DNA of 64,000 nucleotides from positions 32,453,006 to 32,517,005 of the forward strand of contig NC_080176.1 of assembly GCF_950295315.1 (NCBI RefSeq). The letters are read 5' to 3'. This DNA is from Erinaceus europaeus (Eukaryota; Chordata; Mammalia; Eulipotyphla; Erinaceidae). This document shows, piece by piece, positions 10,514 to 21,090 of the stretch. Both the position numbers and the translations under genes were made by a program. How positions within the stretch are numbered: position 1 is the first letter of the stretch; the number at the start of each line of letters is the position of its first letter. A model generated the notes under the pieces. That model made no database searches and was not told the origin of the DNA. It saw nothing but the letters and a program-made list of their open reading frames with translations.

Positions 10514-10735
10514 GCTCTGGGCTGAGTGCACATGTTACAATGCGCAAGGACTCAGGTTCAGTCCCCTGGTTCCTACCTGCAGGGGGAAAGCTTCACAAGT
10601 GGTGAAGCAGAGCTGCAGGTGTCTCTGTTTCTCTCTTTCCCTATCATCTCCTTCCGTCTCAATTTCTACCTGTCTCTATCCAATAAATAAATAAAGATAA
10701 TTAAAAAAAAGAAAGAAAGAAAGAAAGAAAAGAGA
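10514..10735 (+). mobile_element. SINE family A inside the L1 3' end
   Basis: Runs from 'ctgagtgcacatgttacaat' to a GAAA-rich tail at about 10710-10733. The L1 resumes at 'agagttaacatacaaagcc', with about 110 bp of L1 consensus missing at the junction. This was not a clean insertion. Confidence 0.85.
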
Positions 10736-10930
10736 GTTAACATACAAAGCCAAACAAATTGCTGACTAATCATGGACCTAAAGGCTGGAATAGTGCAGGT
10801 GAAGAGTTGGGGGGGGGTCCTCCATTTTGGAGATAGCTAATAGGCATATTTTAGTTATATTCCAAAGGGCCTGTGGCTATACTAGTTTGTTTTTTTCTCT
10901 CCTCCCCCCCCCCAGCCTGAAATCTGATAT

Positions 10931-11125
10931 GCCTCCAGGGTTATTGCTGGAGCTCTGTGCCTGCACTATGAATCCACTGCTCCTGGCAGCCACTTTTACT
11001 TTTTTTTTTTTTTAATTGGAAAGGACAAAGAGAAATTGAGAGGGGTGAGGGAGACAGAGAGGAAGAGAGAAAGATAGACACCTGCAGACCTGATTCACCA
11101 TGTGTGAAGTGACCCCCCTGCAGGT
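10931..11125 (-). mobile_element. SINE family B (with 3' module), 5'-truncated, fused to L1
   Basis: Starts with the reverse 3' module ('cctccagggttattgctgg') and stops at 'gacccccctgcaggtg', directly against the 14-bp duplication. Confidence 0.85.
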
Positions 11126-11338
11126 GTGTTTACCATTGTATTTATTGATGTACTGAATAAAAACTTATTGTGCATCTGAGATGAACCCCATCTGTGTGCT
11201 GGACTTATAGCAGCCCCAAATGTATGGTCACTGACAGTGTGGAAACCACAGTTCAGTTATTAGGAGAGTAAATATTGGGGCCAAAAGTCCACTTGGAAAG
11301 ATTTAGTCTTGCCATTCAGTCTCATGTGCCCATTATCA

Positions 11339-11480
11339 TTTCTTTTTCTTTTAAATTTTATTTATTTTATTTTCATTAGAGAGAAAGTGAGATCAGAGCA
11401 CTGCTCAGCTCTGGCTTACGGTGATGCTGGGGATTGAAAGTGGGACTTCAGTGTCTCAGATGTGAAAGTCTTTTACATGC
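11339..11480 (-). mobile_element. SINE family C
   Basis: 'gagcactgctcagctctggc', then 'ggtgatgctggggattgaaag' and 'cagatgtgaaagtcttttac', in reverse orientation. Confidence 0.78.
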
Positions 11481-11495
11481 CCACTACTGTTTCTT

Positions 11496-11573
11496 TTTTT
11501 TTTTTTAATATTTATTTTCCTTTTTGTTGCCCTTATTGTTTTTTATTGTTGTTGTAGTTATTATTGTTGTTGA
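11496..11573 (-). mobile_element. 78-bp SINE family B tail stub with TSD
   Basis: Only the T/GTT-rich reverse tail of family B ('ctttttgttgcccttattg') is present. The 17-bp flanks gcccactactgtttctt (11479-11495) and gcccactaatgtttctt (11574-11590) differ at one base. Confidence 0.85.
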
Positions 11574-11685
11574 GCCCACTAATGTTTCTTTACTTCCTTT
11601 TCCAGCTGTAGATGAGAGGAGTTGAGTTAACATAGAAGTCTCCAACTTAGTCCTTATGGGACTTTGGAAGAGAAATCATTACCTT

Positions 11686-11865
11686 GGGCTGAAGAGACAA
11701 CGAAATGGTTATGCCAAAGACTTTCATACCTAAGGATCTGAAGTCCCAAACAGTGCTTGGTCTGTCTGTCTCAGTCTCTGTCTCTCCTTCTCTCTGTGTA
11801 TATATTTTTCTTTCTGTATCTCTCTCATTAAAACAAAATCAAGAACTTTTTAAAAAAGGAGATGT
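11686..11865 (+). mobile_element. SINE family C, partial
   Basis: 'gaaatggttatgccaaagac', then 'tacctaaggatctgaagtcccaaac' and a CT-rich part. The 'gagcagtgctctgg' end is diverged. Confidence 0.65.
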
Positions 11866-11866
11866 G

Positions 11867-12186
11867 GGGAGCCAGGCAGTAGCACATGGTGCAAAGTGCA
11901 AGGACCAGCTCAAGGATTGTGGTTCAAGCCCCTGGCTCCCCAGTTACAGGGGGATCACCTCACAAGTGGTTAAAGCAGGTTGCAGGTGTCTATCTTTCTC
12001 TCCTCCTCTCTGTTTTCCCCTCCTCTCTTGACTTCTCTCTGTCCTATCCAATAACAATGACAGCAATAGCAACAATAATAATAATGACAATAATGATAAC
12101 ATGGGCAACAAAAGGGAAAAAATAGCCTCTAGGAGCAGTGGATTTGTAGTGCAGGCACCGAGTCCCAGCAATAACCCTGGAGGCAA

Positions 12187-12221
<35 letters not shown>

Positions 12222-12236
12222 AATAAAAAATAAAGG
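11867..12236 (+). mobile_element. SINE family B with 3' module and (AAAT)n tail
   Basis: Full-length: head 'gccaggcagtagcacatgg', B box 'ggttcaagccc', CT-rich core, 'gcagtggatttgtagtgcagg' and 'cagcaataaccctggaggc'. An (AAAT)n run at about 12186-12225 follows. Confidence 0.93.
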
Positions 12237-13520
12237 GGAAGGCATTACCTAGAGAAAGATTAAAGAAAATATATTAAACTATGTGTTACTAGCATATGCC
12301 TGAGCAAGGTTACAAGTGGCACAGTGAATGAGAAACCAATGCAAATGAGACTGAAAAGAATTTAGGATTTATTTTCATGCCATTCTGCTCCAGAGTGGAT
12401 TGATGTCAATGTTCCAGTTAGGAATAAGTCACAGAAGCTATTGGGTAGTTTTATAAATGGGTATTAATGGATGAAACCAGGAGGTTGGCAAGCTCTATTG
12501 GACAATTGAGCTCCCCTACAAAATGCTTAGGCTCACAGCCCAGGCAGAATTTGTTATCATTGTAAGTGGCCCTTCCCATAACCTTAAGAAATTGGCATGT
12601 AGCGGGAGCTAACACAGCTTTTGAATAAAAATTACAGCTGTTCAATGTTTTTTGTTCCCTTTCAAAGCAATGTGTTGATGAACAGAGGATGGGTTGCAAA
12701 CAGAGATTGATTACATAGGCTTATTACACAGGGCTATCTTGGTAATGCTTCTGGGTAGAGAAAGATGTTAGCAGTGCCATTTCACATGGGGGTTGGGATG
12801 GGGGGGTGGGTGCTTCTTTTCTAGAATGAATGGACAGAGAGTTGTGGTTAGTCCGTAATGCTTCTCCCCCACACCTACATTGAAAAGATTGAAAAAATGG
12901 TGGCTTTAGTTTGGACTCAGAATTTTTTTCTTCTATTATGGCATCAAAGGGCACAGCTGTGGACTGTGGGTTGAAATTAGGTGTCACCTACTTATGCCAA
13001 TTGATGCCATACCCACGGGAGACTCTGACAATCAAGCATTACAACCCCTTTAATTGTGTAATATGGCCCTGTCATCCACATATTAATGCAGGTAGATATG
13101 TTCATGTGCTATATTTGCTCATTATGAAAATCAGACATTTACAAAGAAACAAGGAAAATTATCTATAATCTCATCACCTGGAGGCAAGATAGCTTTTCAT
13201 TCTGGTTTTGAAATTTGAGCTTCTCTTATTAGGAGTGAGGCTCTACCTGTTATCATGTTTTGTATTAATTTCTTTTGTTCTCTGAATTGTGTTTATGCTT
13301 CTGGTTTATTTATCTAATTGTGTTCTTTGGGTTGTCACTATCCTTTATTCATTTGTAATTGCTGTAAATTAGTTTTTGCAGGTTGTTGTTGTTTTTCCAT
13401 TTTATTTTTGATGATCAGAGGTTTGTAATTATCAAATTGTGGAGGATTCTTCAACAGCAAGAATTTGTATGGACATTAACTTATTAGATTCTATTTTCCT
13501 TGTATTTTGGAGTTCTAAAG
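12237..13520. other. Unassigned intronic DNA
   Basis: About 1.3 kb mostly free of recognised repeats. The ORFs in it (for example on the minus strand at 12724-12987) show no family resemblance or splice-site pattern. Confidence 0.5.
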
Positions 13521-13689
13521 GTAACTTTTATTTATTTAAATTTTATTTAATTATTTTTGTTTATTTATGTTTATGTTGCACTGTGGAGAGAACCCAGGAA
13601 GCTTCCCCTGCAGGTGGGAACTTGGGGCTTGGACCTGGGTACTTCATGGTAATGTGTGTACTCAACTGGGTGCACCACAACCCAGCCTC
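13521..13689 (-). mobile_element. SINE family A, shortened
   Basis: 'gagagaacccaggaagcttcccctgcagg' to 'caactgggtgcaccacaacccagcc'. The purine-rich middle is mostly deleted. Confidence 0.78.
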
Positions 13690-13703
13690 ATGGCCTACAT
13701 TTC

Positions 13704-14375
13704 TTTTTTTTTTTTTTCTTTTCTTTCTTTCTTTTTTTATATAAAAAGGAAACATTGACAAAACCATAGGAGAAGAGGGGTACTACTTTGCACAATTCCC
13801 GCCACCAGAACTCTGTATCCCATCCCCTCCCTTGATAGCTTTCCTATTCTTTAACTCTCTGTGAGTATGGACCCAAGGTAATTGTGGGATGCAGAAGATT
13901 GAATGTCTGGCTTCTGTAGTTGCTTCCCAATTGAACATGGGCGTTGTCTGTCCAGGGAAGTCTGGTCAGCATCATGCTAGCATCTGGAATCTGGTGGTTG
14001 GCAAGAGAGTTAACATACAAAGCCAAACAAATTGTTGACGAATCATGGACCTAAGGGCTGGAATAGTGCACATGAAGAGTTGGGGGGGGGGGTGTCTCCA
14101 TTCTGTAGATAGCTAGTAGGCATATTTTAGTTATATTCCAAAGGGCCTACGGCTATACTAGTTTTGTTTTCTTTTCTTTTTTGTTTCCTTTTTCTTTTTG
14201 CTCCTGAGCCTGAAATCTGATATGCAGGTGCATCTTAGTTATTGTCTGGGGAGATGATGACATGGCTGGAAAAAGGACCAGAAAGCTGGATCAGAAAAGA
14301 GAGTAGCTCCCTAATATGGGAAAGAGGTATAAATATTGTTGACTGTAAACCCCATGGATTTGATGTGATCTGGAG
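13704..14375 (-). mobile_element. L1 3' end, 5'-truncated, with TSD
   Basis: A 672-bp copy from a T-rich tail through 'cttgatagctttcctattc' and 'gggcctacggctatactag' to 'gatttgatgtgatctgg'. The 14-bp repeats atggcctacatttc at 13690-13703 and 14376-14389 are identical. Confidence 0.94.
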
Positions 14376-14389
14376 ATGGCCTACATTTC

Positions 14390-14845
14390 AATGAATAATC
14401 CTGTTGATCAAATTCTGAATTCACTGGGCCTTGGAAGATGGTTATCATTTCCAATCTGCATCATTTCCTGACACTATCCTGTCCCTCCTGCAGCTCTGGG
14501 AATGTCCCTTCTTATTCTGCTCACCTGGGAAAGGGAGCAGAGGAATAAGATATGTAAGAACTTGGGTGGCACTTCCTGTGCCTTGAGTGCTCAGTGTCTT
14601 CTCAGCTCTGACCTGAAACTGTCTGCATTCATTTGCTCTTAATTGTTCTTTAGCAGTTCTCTTCCTATGTTAGTGCTTAATAAAACACCAGAGTTTTCCT
14701 TTGTTTTTTCTCTTCTCTCCAGGAAAATGCAGAAAGATAGGCCCCATCATACCCAGATATAGACTGCCTCCCCCTGCTGATCTGGGAATCTGAAGGATTG
14801 TCCCTATTCCTGACCAAGTTGTCTGTCTCCCCTTTTAGAAATAAC
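14390..14845. other. Unassigned intronic DNA
   Basis: No recognised feature. Confidence 0.5.
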
Positions 14846-14847
14846 TT

Positions 14848-15050
14848 TGCAGGACCAGGTGGTGGCTCACCTGGTAGAGCGCAGGTGTCACTGTGCTTCA
14901 AGACATGGGTTCAAGAAAGGTTCCCACCTGTAAGACTGAGCAGAGTATCAGTGCTGCAGGTGTCTCTCCCCTCCTTCCTCTGTCTCTCCCACCCTTTCTA
15001 TCTCTCTCTATCTCTCATCCTCTAATAAAAGGAAAAATGGTTGCCAGGAG
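14848..15050 (+). mobile_element. SINE family A
   Basis: Head 'aggaccaggtggtggctcacctgg', then 'gggttcaagaaaggttcccacc', 'cagtgctgcaggtgtctc' and a CT-rich tail. Confidence 0.9.
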
Positions 15051-16410
15051 TGGTCAAGTTGTTCAGGCTAGGCTTGGCACAGGCTGAATTGAGGTTCATG
15101 AAAGTCTGAATCAAGATTCATGAAAGTTACTGTTGTCGGCATTTGGAAGCTGGGCTAATGAGGTAGCTGCATTTCGTCCCCTCCCACGAATCACCAAACT
15201 AAGCTTGCCTTTCCCCTAATAATGAGCTCTCTGAACAAGAGGCCCCTCTCAGTCAGCTCCACACTTCTACCCTACTTTTTTTTTTTTTGCAAGGTTAGCT
15301 TTTGCTAAAAATGATACCACTCATCTCTGGGATTAGCAGAAAGATTTGATGAGGTGGAAAGAAAAAGGAAAAAAAAGAAAGAAAAAAATACCAGTGTATC
15401 TTGTGATGACCCTGGCAGCTTTTGGAATGTGAGCCCTGATTAGTAAATCAAGAGAGACAGCAAGCTGGGGCGCAGTCTCCCACGTTGTGAATGCAGGAAG
15501 AGCTAAGTGTTGCGTTTGATCATAGGCTGAGCAGAGGGAACACATAGGCAAGATAGGATCGTTTTTGCTTTTTCATTCATTCAGTAACCAGTTACCTGCC
15601 AAGTACTATGCTGGGCTCTGGGAAGAGAACAGGAAAGAAAGCCTACTAGCTGCCCCAGAGTGGGGAGCAGTGAGAGCCCCCCTAGCAGCATGGAAGGTTA
15701 GCAATGGCATGCTAACTTGTGGCTGGGACTCTGGAATAGCTCCTGCCTTGGGCTGGAGTCAGAGAGAGGTGGCCAGGCAGAAGAGTGAGAGATTGAGGCC
15801 TGAGAGCCAGCATTCTTGGTTCTGGAAATGAAGGGATAATTGACAGTGGCTGGAGGAACTTCTGCTCCAAGGTTCAAGCCCCCAAGAGTCCAGCCAGTGA
15901 TGGAAAGTGGGGAACACTTTTCTAGACTCAAGCTCCATGCCTGGTGTGGGTCCTTATGTTGTTGTCTGTGGAAGCCAGGAAAAATCCCAGAAATTGAATG
16001 TAGGATGTTTTAGGAGGTGATATAAGACATTTTCTGGGGTGAGAAAGTATCCCTTTTGTGGGGGTGGGAGACCAGTACATTTGAGAGACTCCTTCCTAAC
16101 ATGGTCAAAGATGGGGTTGGAGGGATGAACTGGGCTCAACTGGAAATCAAGTAAAGTGTGGGCACTTGATGTGGAAGAGTGACATGATGACGTGTGCATT
16201 GTAGACAAATGATTCTAGCTCGAAGTGGGGTGGAGATAAAGGGGTGTGGATGGAGGTGGGGGACAGTTTGGGTTTGGTAGTATTAAATGAGGTAATGGAA
16301 GTGGAAATGGGGATGAGGTGGGAAGCGTTCTTAAAGAGATCCTACAGATGGCAGGATTCCTGGGATTTTGAGCAATTTGGTTCTGTTGATGAGTCATCAC
16401 TTTAACATCA
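15051..16410. other. Unassigned intronic DNA
   Basis: A 1.36-kb repeat-poor island with a short T-run at 15277-15288. No exon or RNA gene is recognised. Confidence 0.5.
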
Positions 16411-16412
16411 CC

Positions 16413-16577
16413 CTTGAGCTGGCTGTATGGTGGTTCTGCAAAAAAGAATTTCCTGCCTGAGGTTCTGAGGTCTCACGTTCAATCCCAGGCACCACCATAA
16501 ACCAGAGCTTAGCAGTGCTCTAGTCTCTCCCTCCCCCCCCCCATGCTAACAAACAAATAAGATATTTTTAAAAATAA
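16413..16577 (+). mobile_element. SINE family C
   Basis: 'gctggctgtatggtggttctgc', then 'gaggttctgaggtctcacg' and 'ccataaaccagagcttagc', ending in an AT-rich tail. Confidence 0.78.
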
Positions 16578-16814
16578 AGATTTTGACCTTTGAAGAGGAA
16601 GGATGGTGCTCCCCACTGATTATGGGGGGTGTCAGGATTAGGGGTGCTGAGATTAGAGTGCTCTGGAGATAGCCAGTGGGAAGCTGGAGCCTGAAGGGAG
16701 GTTCAGAGTAGAGAGGTAGATCTGCATCCTGCTCTTAACACATTTGGAGACTTTGATGAGGCTGCCCAGGGTGAGTCCGTGAAGTGAGACTGGCAGAGGA
16801 TAGAAGAAGGCTTG

Positions 16815-17064
16815 GGAGCTGGGTGGTAACTCAGTGGGTTAAGCGCATGTGGCACAAAGTGACTGGAGTAAGGATCCTGGTTTAAGTCCCTGGCTCCCCA
16901 CCTATAGGGGGTCACTTCATGACGGGTGAAGAAGGTCTGCAGGTATCTGTCTTTCTTTCCCCCTCTCTGTCTTCCTCTTCTGTCTCCATTTCTCTCTGTC
17001 CTATCCAATAATGACAATATCAATAACAACAACAATAATAACTACAACAACAATAAAAAAATAA
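16815..17064 (+). mobile_element. SINE family B with TSD
   Basis: Full copy with 'gtgggttaagcgcatgtggc' and an AAC/AAT tail. The 10-bp repeats agaaggcttg at 16805-16814 and 17065-17074 flank it. Confidence 0.92.
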
Positions 17065-17204
17065 AGAAGGCTTGAGGAATTTGGGGACATAATGGACTAG
17101 CAAGTGACAAGAAGAACCATGTTGATTAGTGTGTGTGCCGGGGCCCCAGAGGAAACACCACAAAGGGTGCGAAATGAGTTCAGCTATGCAAATAGTGAGG
17201 TCTG

Positions 17205-17626
17205 GGACATAGGCTGTTTGGTAAAGCACATGTTGCCACAATCAAGGACCCAAGTTCAAGCCCATGGTCACCATAGAAGAGTGCCTGCTGTGAGGAAGCT
17301 TCATGAGCAGTGCCATGGTATTGCAAAGTTTCTCCTCTCTGTGTGCCTTATCCCCACTTTATCTCTCATTCTCTAGCTGAAAAAAAGAAAGAGATAAAGA
17401 GGGAAGGAAGGAAGGAAGAGAGAGAAAGAGGGAAGGAAGAAAAGAAAGAAAGAAAGAAAAGAAGGAAGAAAAAGAGAGAAAGAAAGGAAGGAAGGAAGGA
17501 AGGAAGGAAGGAAGGAAGGAAGGAAGGAAGAAAGAAAGAAAGAAAGGAAGAAAGAAAGAAAGAAAGAAAAGGCTGCTAGGAATGATGGAGTCTTGCAGAC
17601 ATCAAGCCCTGGCAATAGAATAAAGA
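17205..17626 (+). mobile_element. SINE family A split by an expanded purine microsatellite
   Basis: Head and core lie at 17205-17383 ('ggtaaagcacatgttgcc'). The 3' module ('ggctgctaggaatgatgg' to 'caagccctggcaat') lies at 17571-17626. About 190 bp of purine repeat has grown between them. Confidence 0.82.
17384..17570 (+). repeat. (GGAA)n/(GAAA)n homopurine tract
   Basis: Almost uninterrupted purine strand with (GGAA)n at about 17483-17529 and (GAAA)n on both sides. Confidence 0.97.
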
Positions 17627-18190
17627 AGAGGCGGGGGAGGAAAGGGAGAGGAGGATACAGGAATTCATCCTCAAGTGACACAATGTTGGGAAGCTTGTCC
17701 CTGGTCTTGGGGACAAACAACAAGAGTAATTTGGACAGAGCAGGGAGACCAGAAGCCAGAAACATGAAATGATCATAATGGGCCATTGAACTTGTTATAA
17801 AATCAACTAACTTCATAGTTTAATCCCTAGTCCATGGCGGACCTGAGAGAGGAAGGAGGTGTTTGTTCCCTTGTTAGAGACAAAGTGCTGGTGGTGGTGG
17901 CCGTAGGCCACAGAAAGTAGATAGTGTGACACAGTGTTTGGTTTCAGTCTCCACACGGGGGTAGATACTTGCTGACATGTCCAGCTGGGAAGTGCTAGTG
18001 TTTTCCCAAGGAAAGATCCCTGTTGCTGCATGGTTAGCACTGGGAGTGGGATGCACCAAAAGCCAGAAACATGAAACAGAACCTCACAGGCCTCTGGATT
18101 TGCTTGCTTTTTTTTTTTTTTTTCTTTTTCTTTTTATGTCCTTGGCCTTGGCCAAGTGTATGCCTTTTGTGCCTGGACCACAAGCACAGT
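17627..18190. other. Unassigned intronic DNA
   Basis: Unique-looking DNA except a T-run near 18109-18123. Confidence 0.5.
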
Positions 18191-18298
18191 GATACACCTG
18201 GATAAGTACAGACTATCATGCACGAGGACCTGGGTTCAAGCTTCCAGTCCCCACTTGCAGGGGCAGAAGCTTCAGGAGCAGCGAAACAGTGTTGCAGG

Positions 18299-18335
<37 letters not shown>

Positions 18336-18470
18336 CTGTCAATCCTCCGTCCTCTCAATTTCTCTCTGTCCTATAAAAAAAAGGTGGGGGAGAAAAAAAA
18401 AAGACACCAGGAGCAGTGGATTCACTGTGCAGGCACCAAGCCCCAATGATAACCCTGGTAGCAATAAAAG
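18191..18470 (+). mobile_element. SINE family A with 3' module and internal (TA)n
   Basis: 'cgaggacctgggttcaagc', 'agcgaaacagtgttgcagg', then a TA array, then 'ctctgtcctataaaa' and 'ccaatgataaccctggtagc'. The TA array replaces part of the CT-rich middle. Confidence 0.88.
18300..18334 (+). repeat. (TA)n microsatellite
   Basis: About 17 TA units lie within the SINE. Confidence 0.97.
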
Positions 18471-18540
18471 AAAAAGTCAAGTGAAATTCAGTGCTACATT
18501 CTGGGTTACATGAATATATGCTTGGAGTTAAAACTCTTTA

Positions 18541-18822
18541 AAAAATTTTTGTTTAATATTTAGTTATTCCCTTTTGTTGCCCTTGTTTTTTTATTGTTGT
18601 AGTTATTATTGTTGTTGTTTTTGATATCCTCTTTGTTGGATAGGATAGAGAGAAATGGAGAGAGAAGGAGAGAAAGATAGATACCTGAAGACCTGCTTCA
18701 CCGCCTGTGAAGTGACTCCCTTGCATGTGGTGAGCCAGGGTCTTGAACCAGGATCCTTACACTGGTCCTTGCACTTTGCGCCACTTACGCTTAACCTGCT
18801 GTGCTAACGCTCGACTCCCTCT
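18541..18822 (-). mobile_element. SINE family B
   Basis: Full reverse copy: 'cccttttgttgcccttg', 'cctgaagacctgcttcaccg', 'gaaccaggatccttacactgg' and 'cttaacctgctgtgc'. Confidence 0.93.
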
Positions 18823-19134
18823 TTTATATTTTTTATTTACTTATTTAATAATGATCAAGACTGTACGATAAGAGGGGTATAATTCCACACATTTCCCACC
18901 ACTAGAGTTCTGTGTCCTATCCCCTCCATTGGAAGCTTTCTTATTCTTTATCCCTTTGGGATTATGGACCCAGGATCATTATGGGGTGCAGAAGGTGGGA
19001 GGTCTGCTTCTGTAATTGCTTCTCTGCTGGACATGGGCATTGACATACTCACAGCCTTTCTCTCTCTTTCCCTAGTACGGCAGGGCTCTACAGAGGTGAG
19101 GTTCCAGGACACATTGGTGAAGTCATCTGCCCCA
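18823..19134 (-). mobile_element. L1 3' end, 5'-truncated
   Basis: 'gactgtacgataagaggggt', then 'attggaagctttcttattc' and 'ggctctacagaggtgagg'. This is the L1 terminal 310 bp. Confidence 0.9.
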
Positions 19135-19177
19135 GGAGTTGAAACTCTTTTGCCCCTCAGTTTGAGAATGTGTCTTT

Positions 19178-19226
19178 TGGGACCAGGTGGTGCAGAGTCC
19201 CAGTAATAACCTTGGTGGCAAAAGAG
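19178..19226 (+). mobile_element. Minimal SINE remnant (head joined to 3' module)
   Basis: 'gggaccaggtggtgcag' is followed at once by 'tcccagtaataaccttggtggc', as if the SINE middle were deleted. It could be coincidence. Confidence 0.4.
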
Positions 19227-20120
19227 AGATCCCTTGGTAGGTCATCTCTCTGCTTTTTCTTTTTAAGCACAGCCGTCCAGAGCCCACGTCCTCCATGAGC
19301 CATGTGGAGAGGAACCTGGCCTTGAATGTCTCTGTGGCCCCTGGCCTCCAGCATTGAGTGAAACTGATCCAGAGCACAAGCTCTGCCTCCCACCCACCCA
19401 CCGGCTCCTTTTTAGACAAGGGGTTGTTTATTGCTCACTGGCTCGTTATGGGGATTTTTGTGATCTGGGGCCTCCATGGACCCTGTGCTTCTAGAGTAAG
19501 CCCACACACCAGCCACAGGACTTTTGGGGGTGTGTGTGGGGGGGATCTTTTGCTGTCTCCATGGGGTGCCAGCATCTCTTACTCCCCAGGGTGCTTCAAA
19601 GCCAGAGGAATCTGTTCTTTCATTTCCACTGCCTTGTGGGTTGTGCTTACTTAGCAGGATTTTGCAGTCTGCGGAGCTGGTGATGAGAGACAGAAACCCT
19701 GGCTTTGGAAATTTCTTATGTAGTCAGGGCTGGACGCCAGGCTCAGAGTGCTGCTCCCTCCCCAAGAGTTTCAGGCCAGCCTGCCTAGCTTTGACCAAGC
19801 TCACCTGCATAGGGTGCACTGGGCCCCCTACTCCTCAGTTCTGCAGGAGAAGGGATTCTTTCATATCCCAGTCTGCAGGGGCTGAGACACCTCCCACCCC
19901 AGATTGTGTATCTTGGGTCCTCACTTTGAAGGTCATTGGGCCCCAATGCAATTGATTCAATGCTAGCTCCCAGTGGCCAGAGCCCACCTCCCCCTGGCAC
20001 CCATCTTCTGCATCTCGGGCACTGGGGGTCTGACTGGAAAGAATGATATTATCAGAGGTGCTCACAACTGGCGGAAGGTGCCCAGAATTCCCCAGAATGT
20101 TCTATGTAGCTCTTCTTTTT
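19227..20120. other. Unassigned intronic DNA, GC-richer than surroundings
   Basis: About 0.9 kb free of recognised repeats. A 143-codon ORF at 19524-19955 (+) lacks any family resemblance. Confidence 0.5.
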
Positions 20121-20124
20121 CCCA

Positions 20125-20383
20125 TCAGGGTAATCACTACTGCTGTGTGCCTGTATGATGAATCTATAGTTCCTGGTGGCCACTTTTTCCATTTTTTAAT
20201 TTTAATTTTTTATAGGACAAAGAAAAGTGGGTGTGAACAGGAAGATAGAGAAAGAGAGACAACTTCATCCCTGCTTCACCACTTGTGGAGCTTCCCTGCT
20301 GTAGGTAAGAACCAGAGACTTGAACCTGGGTTCCTGTGCACTGTAATGTGTGCACTCTGCCAGGTGCACCACGGTCCAGCCCC
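20125..20383 (-). mobile_element. SINE family A with 3' module
   Basis: 'cagggtaatcactactgc', 'tcctggtggccactttttcc', 'ttgtggagcttccctgctg' and 'gccaggtgcaccacggtcc', in reverse order. Confidence 0.88.
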
Positions 20384-20505
20384 TGTGCACAACTCCTGCA
20401 TAGTAAGTGGTAAGCCCAGCTTACAGATTATCATTTTCAAAGCAGAAGTTTTCTCCCAAAAATCAAAGAACAACAGTGATTTTTATAATGATGGCCATAT
20501 TCACT

Positions 20506-20620
20506 CTGAAATCCCAGGTTCAATCCTCTGTACCACCATAAGCCAGAGCTAAGCAATGCTCTGGTCAAATTTAAAAAAATAAATATAAATAAAATAAATA
20601 AATAAATAAATAAATAAAGG
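20506..20620 (+). mobile_element. SINE family C with (AAAT)n tail
   Basis: 'gaaatcccaggttcaatcc', then 'ccataagccagagctaagc', 'aatgctctggtc' and AAAT repeats. Confidence 0.85.
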
Positions 20621-20894
20621 CTGTATTCTGTTGCCTGCCTGCTATGGACCCTGGCCATCGGATTCATGGGTCCTTGGGAGCAGACAAATTTAGAAATCCA
20701 GGCCCAGTCTGGGAGGGTAAGTCCTTGCTGCTCTTGCAGTTAAGGTTTGAGATGAGTGAATGTTTTAGAAGCTTGGCCTTGGTACAGTTAAATCAGAAGA
20801 GAAGAGATAGACCATACAGACAGAGTGGTCTTCCCTTCATTTGCGTGTTGAGGTGTTTTCCACCATTCCCAGATTGACTTTCCTTCCAGGTAGA

Positions 20895-21090
20895 GTCAGG
20901 GAGAGGGAGGAAGGGAGGGAGGGAGACAGAGAGAGAGAGAGAGAGAGAGGACATGAAGAAGAAAAAGAAGGAGGAGGAGGAAGAGGAGGAGAGGGAGAGG
21001 GAGAGGAAGAAAGAAGAAAGAGGAGGAGGAGGAGGAAGAGAAGGAGAAGGTGATGGAGGAGGAGGAGGAGGAGGAGGAGGAGGAGGAGAC
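20895..21090 (+). repeat. GA-rich purine tract with (GGA)n
   Basis: About 195 bp of nearly pure purine, with (GA)n near 20929-20949 and (GGA)n at 21055-21089. Confidence 0.96.

Larger units (their letters stand above)
10238..11132 (-). mobile_element. Composite L1 3' end plus SINE, bounded by one TSD
   Basis: The left part is an L1 3' end (10238-10924, interrupted by a + strand SINE). The right part is a SINE fragment (10931-11125). Perfect 14-bp repeats ccattgtatttatt at 10224-10237 and 11133-11146 enclose both, so the pair behaves as a single insertion event. Confidence 0.82.
18539..19134 (-). mobile_element. SINE B plus L1 3' end between one TSD
   Basis: A reverse SINE B occupies 18541-18822 and a reverse L1 3' fragment 18823-19134. 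Repeats ggagttaaaactctt (18524-18538) and ggagttgaaactctt (19135-19149), with one mismatch, enclose both. The SINE therefore sits in the A-tail region of the L1 copy. Confidence 0.8.

Noticed and set aside
19524..19955. 143-codon + strand ORF in repeat-free DNA
   Set aside because: No recognisable protein family, no splice-site arrangement with neighbours, and overlapping ORFs on the opposite strand. Consistent with chance in GC-richer intronic DNA.
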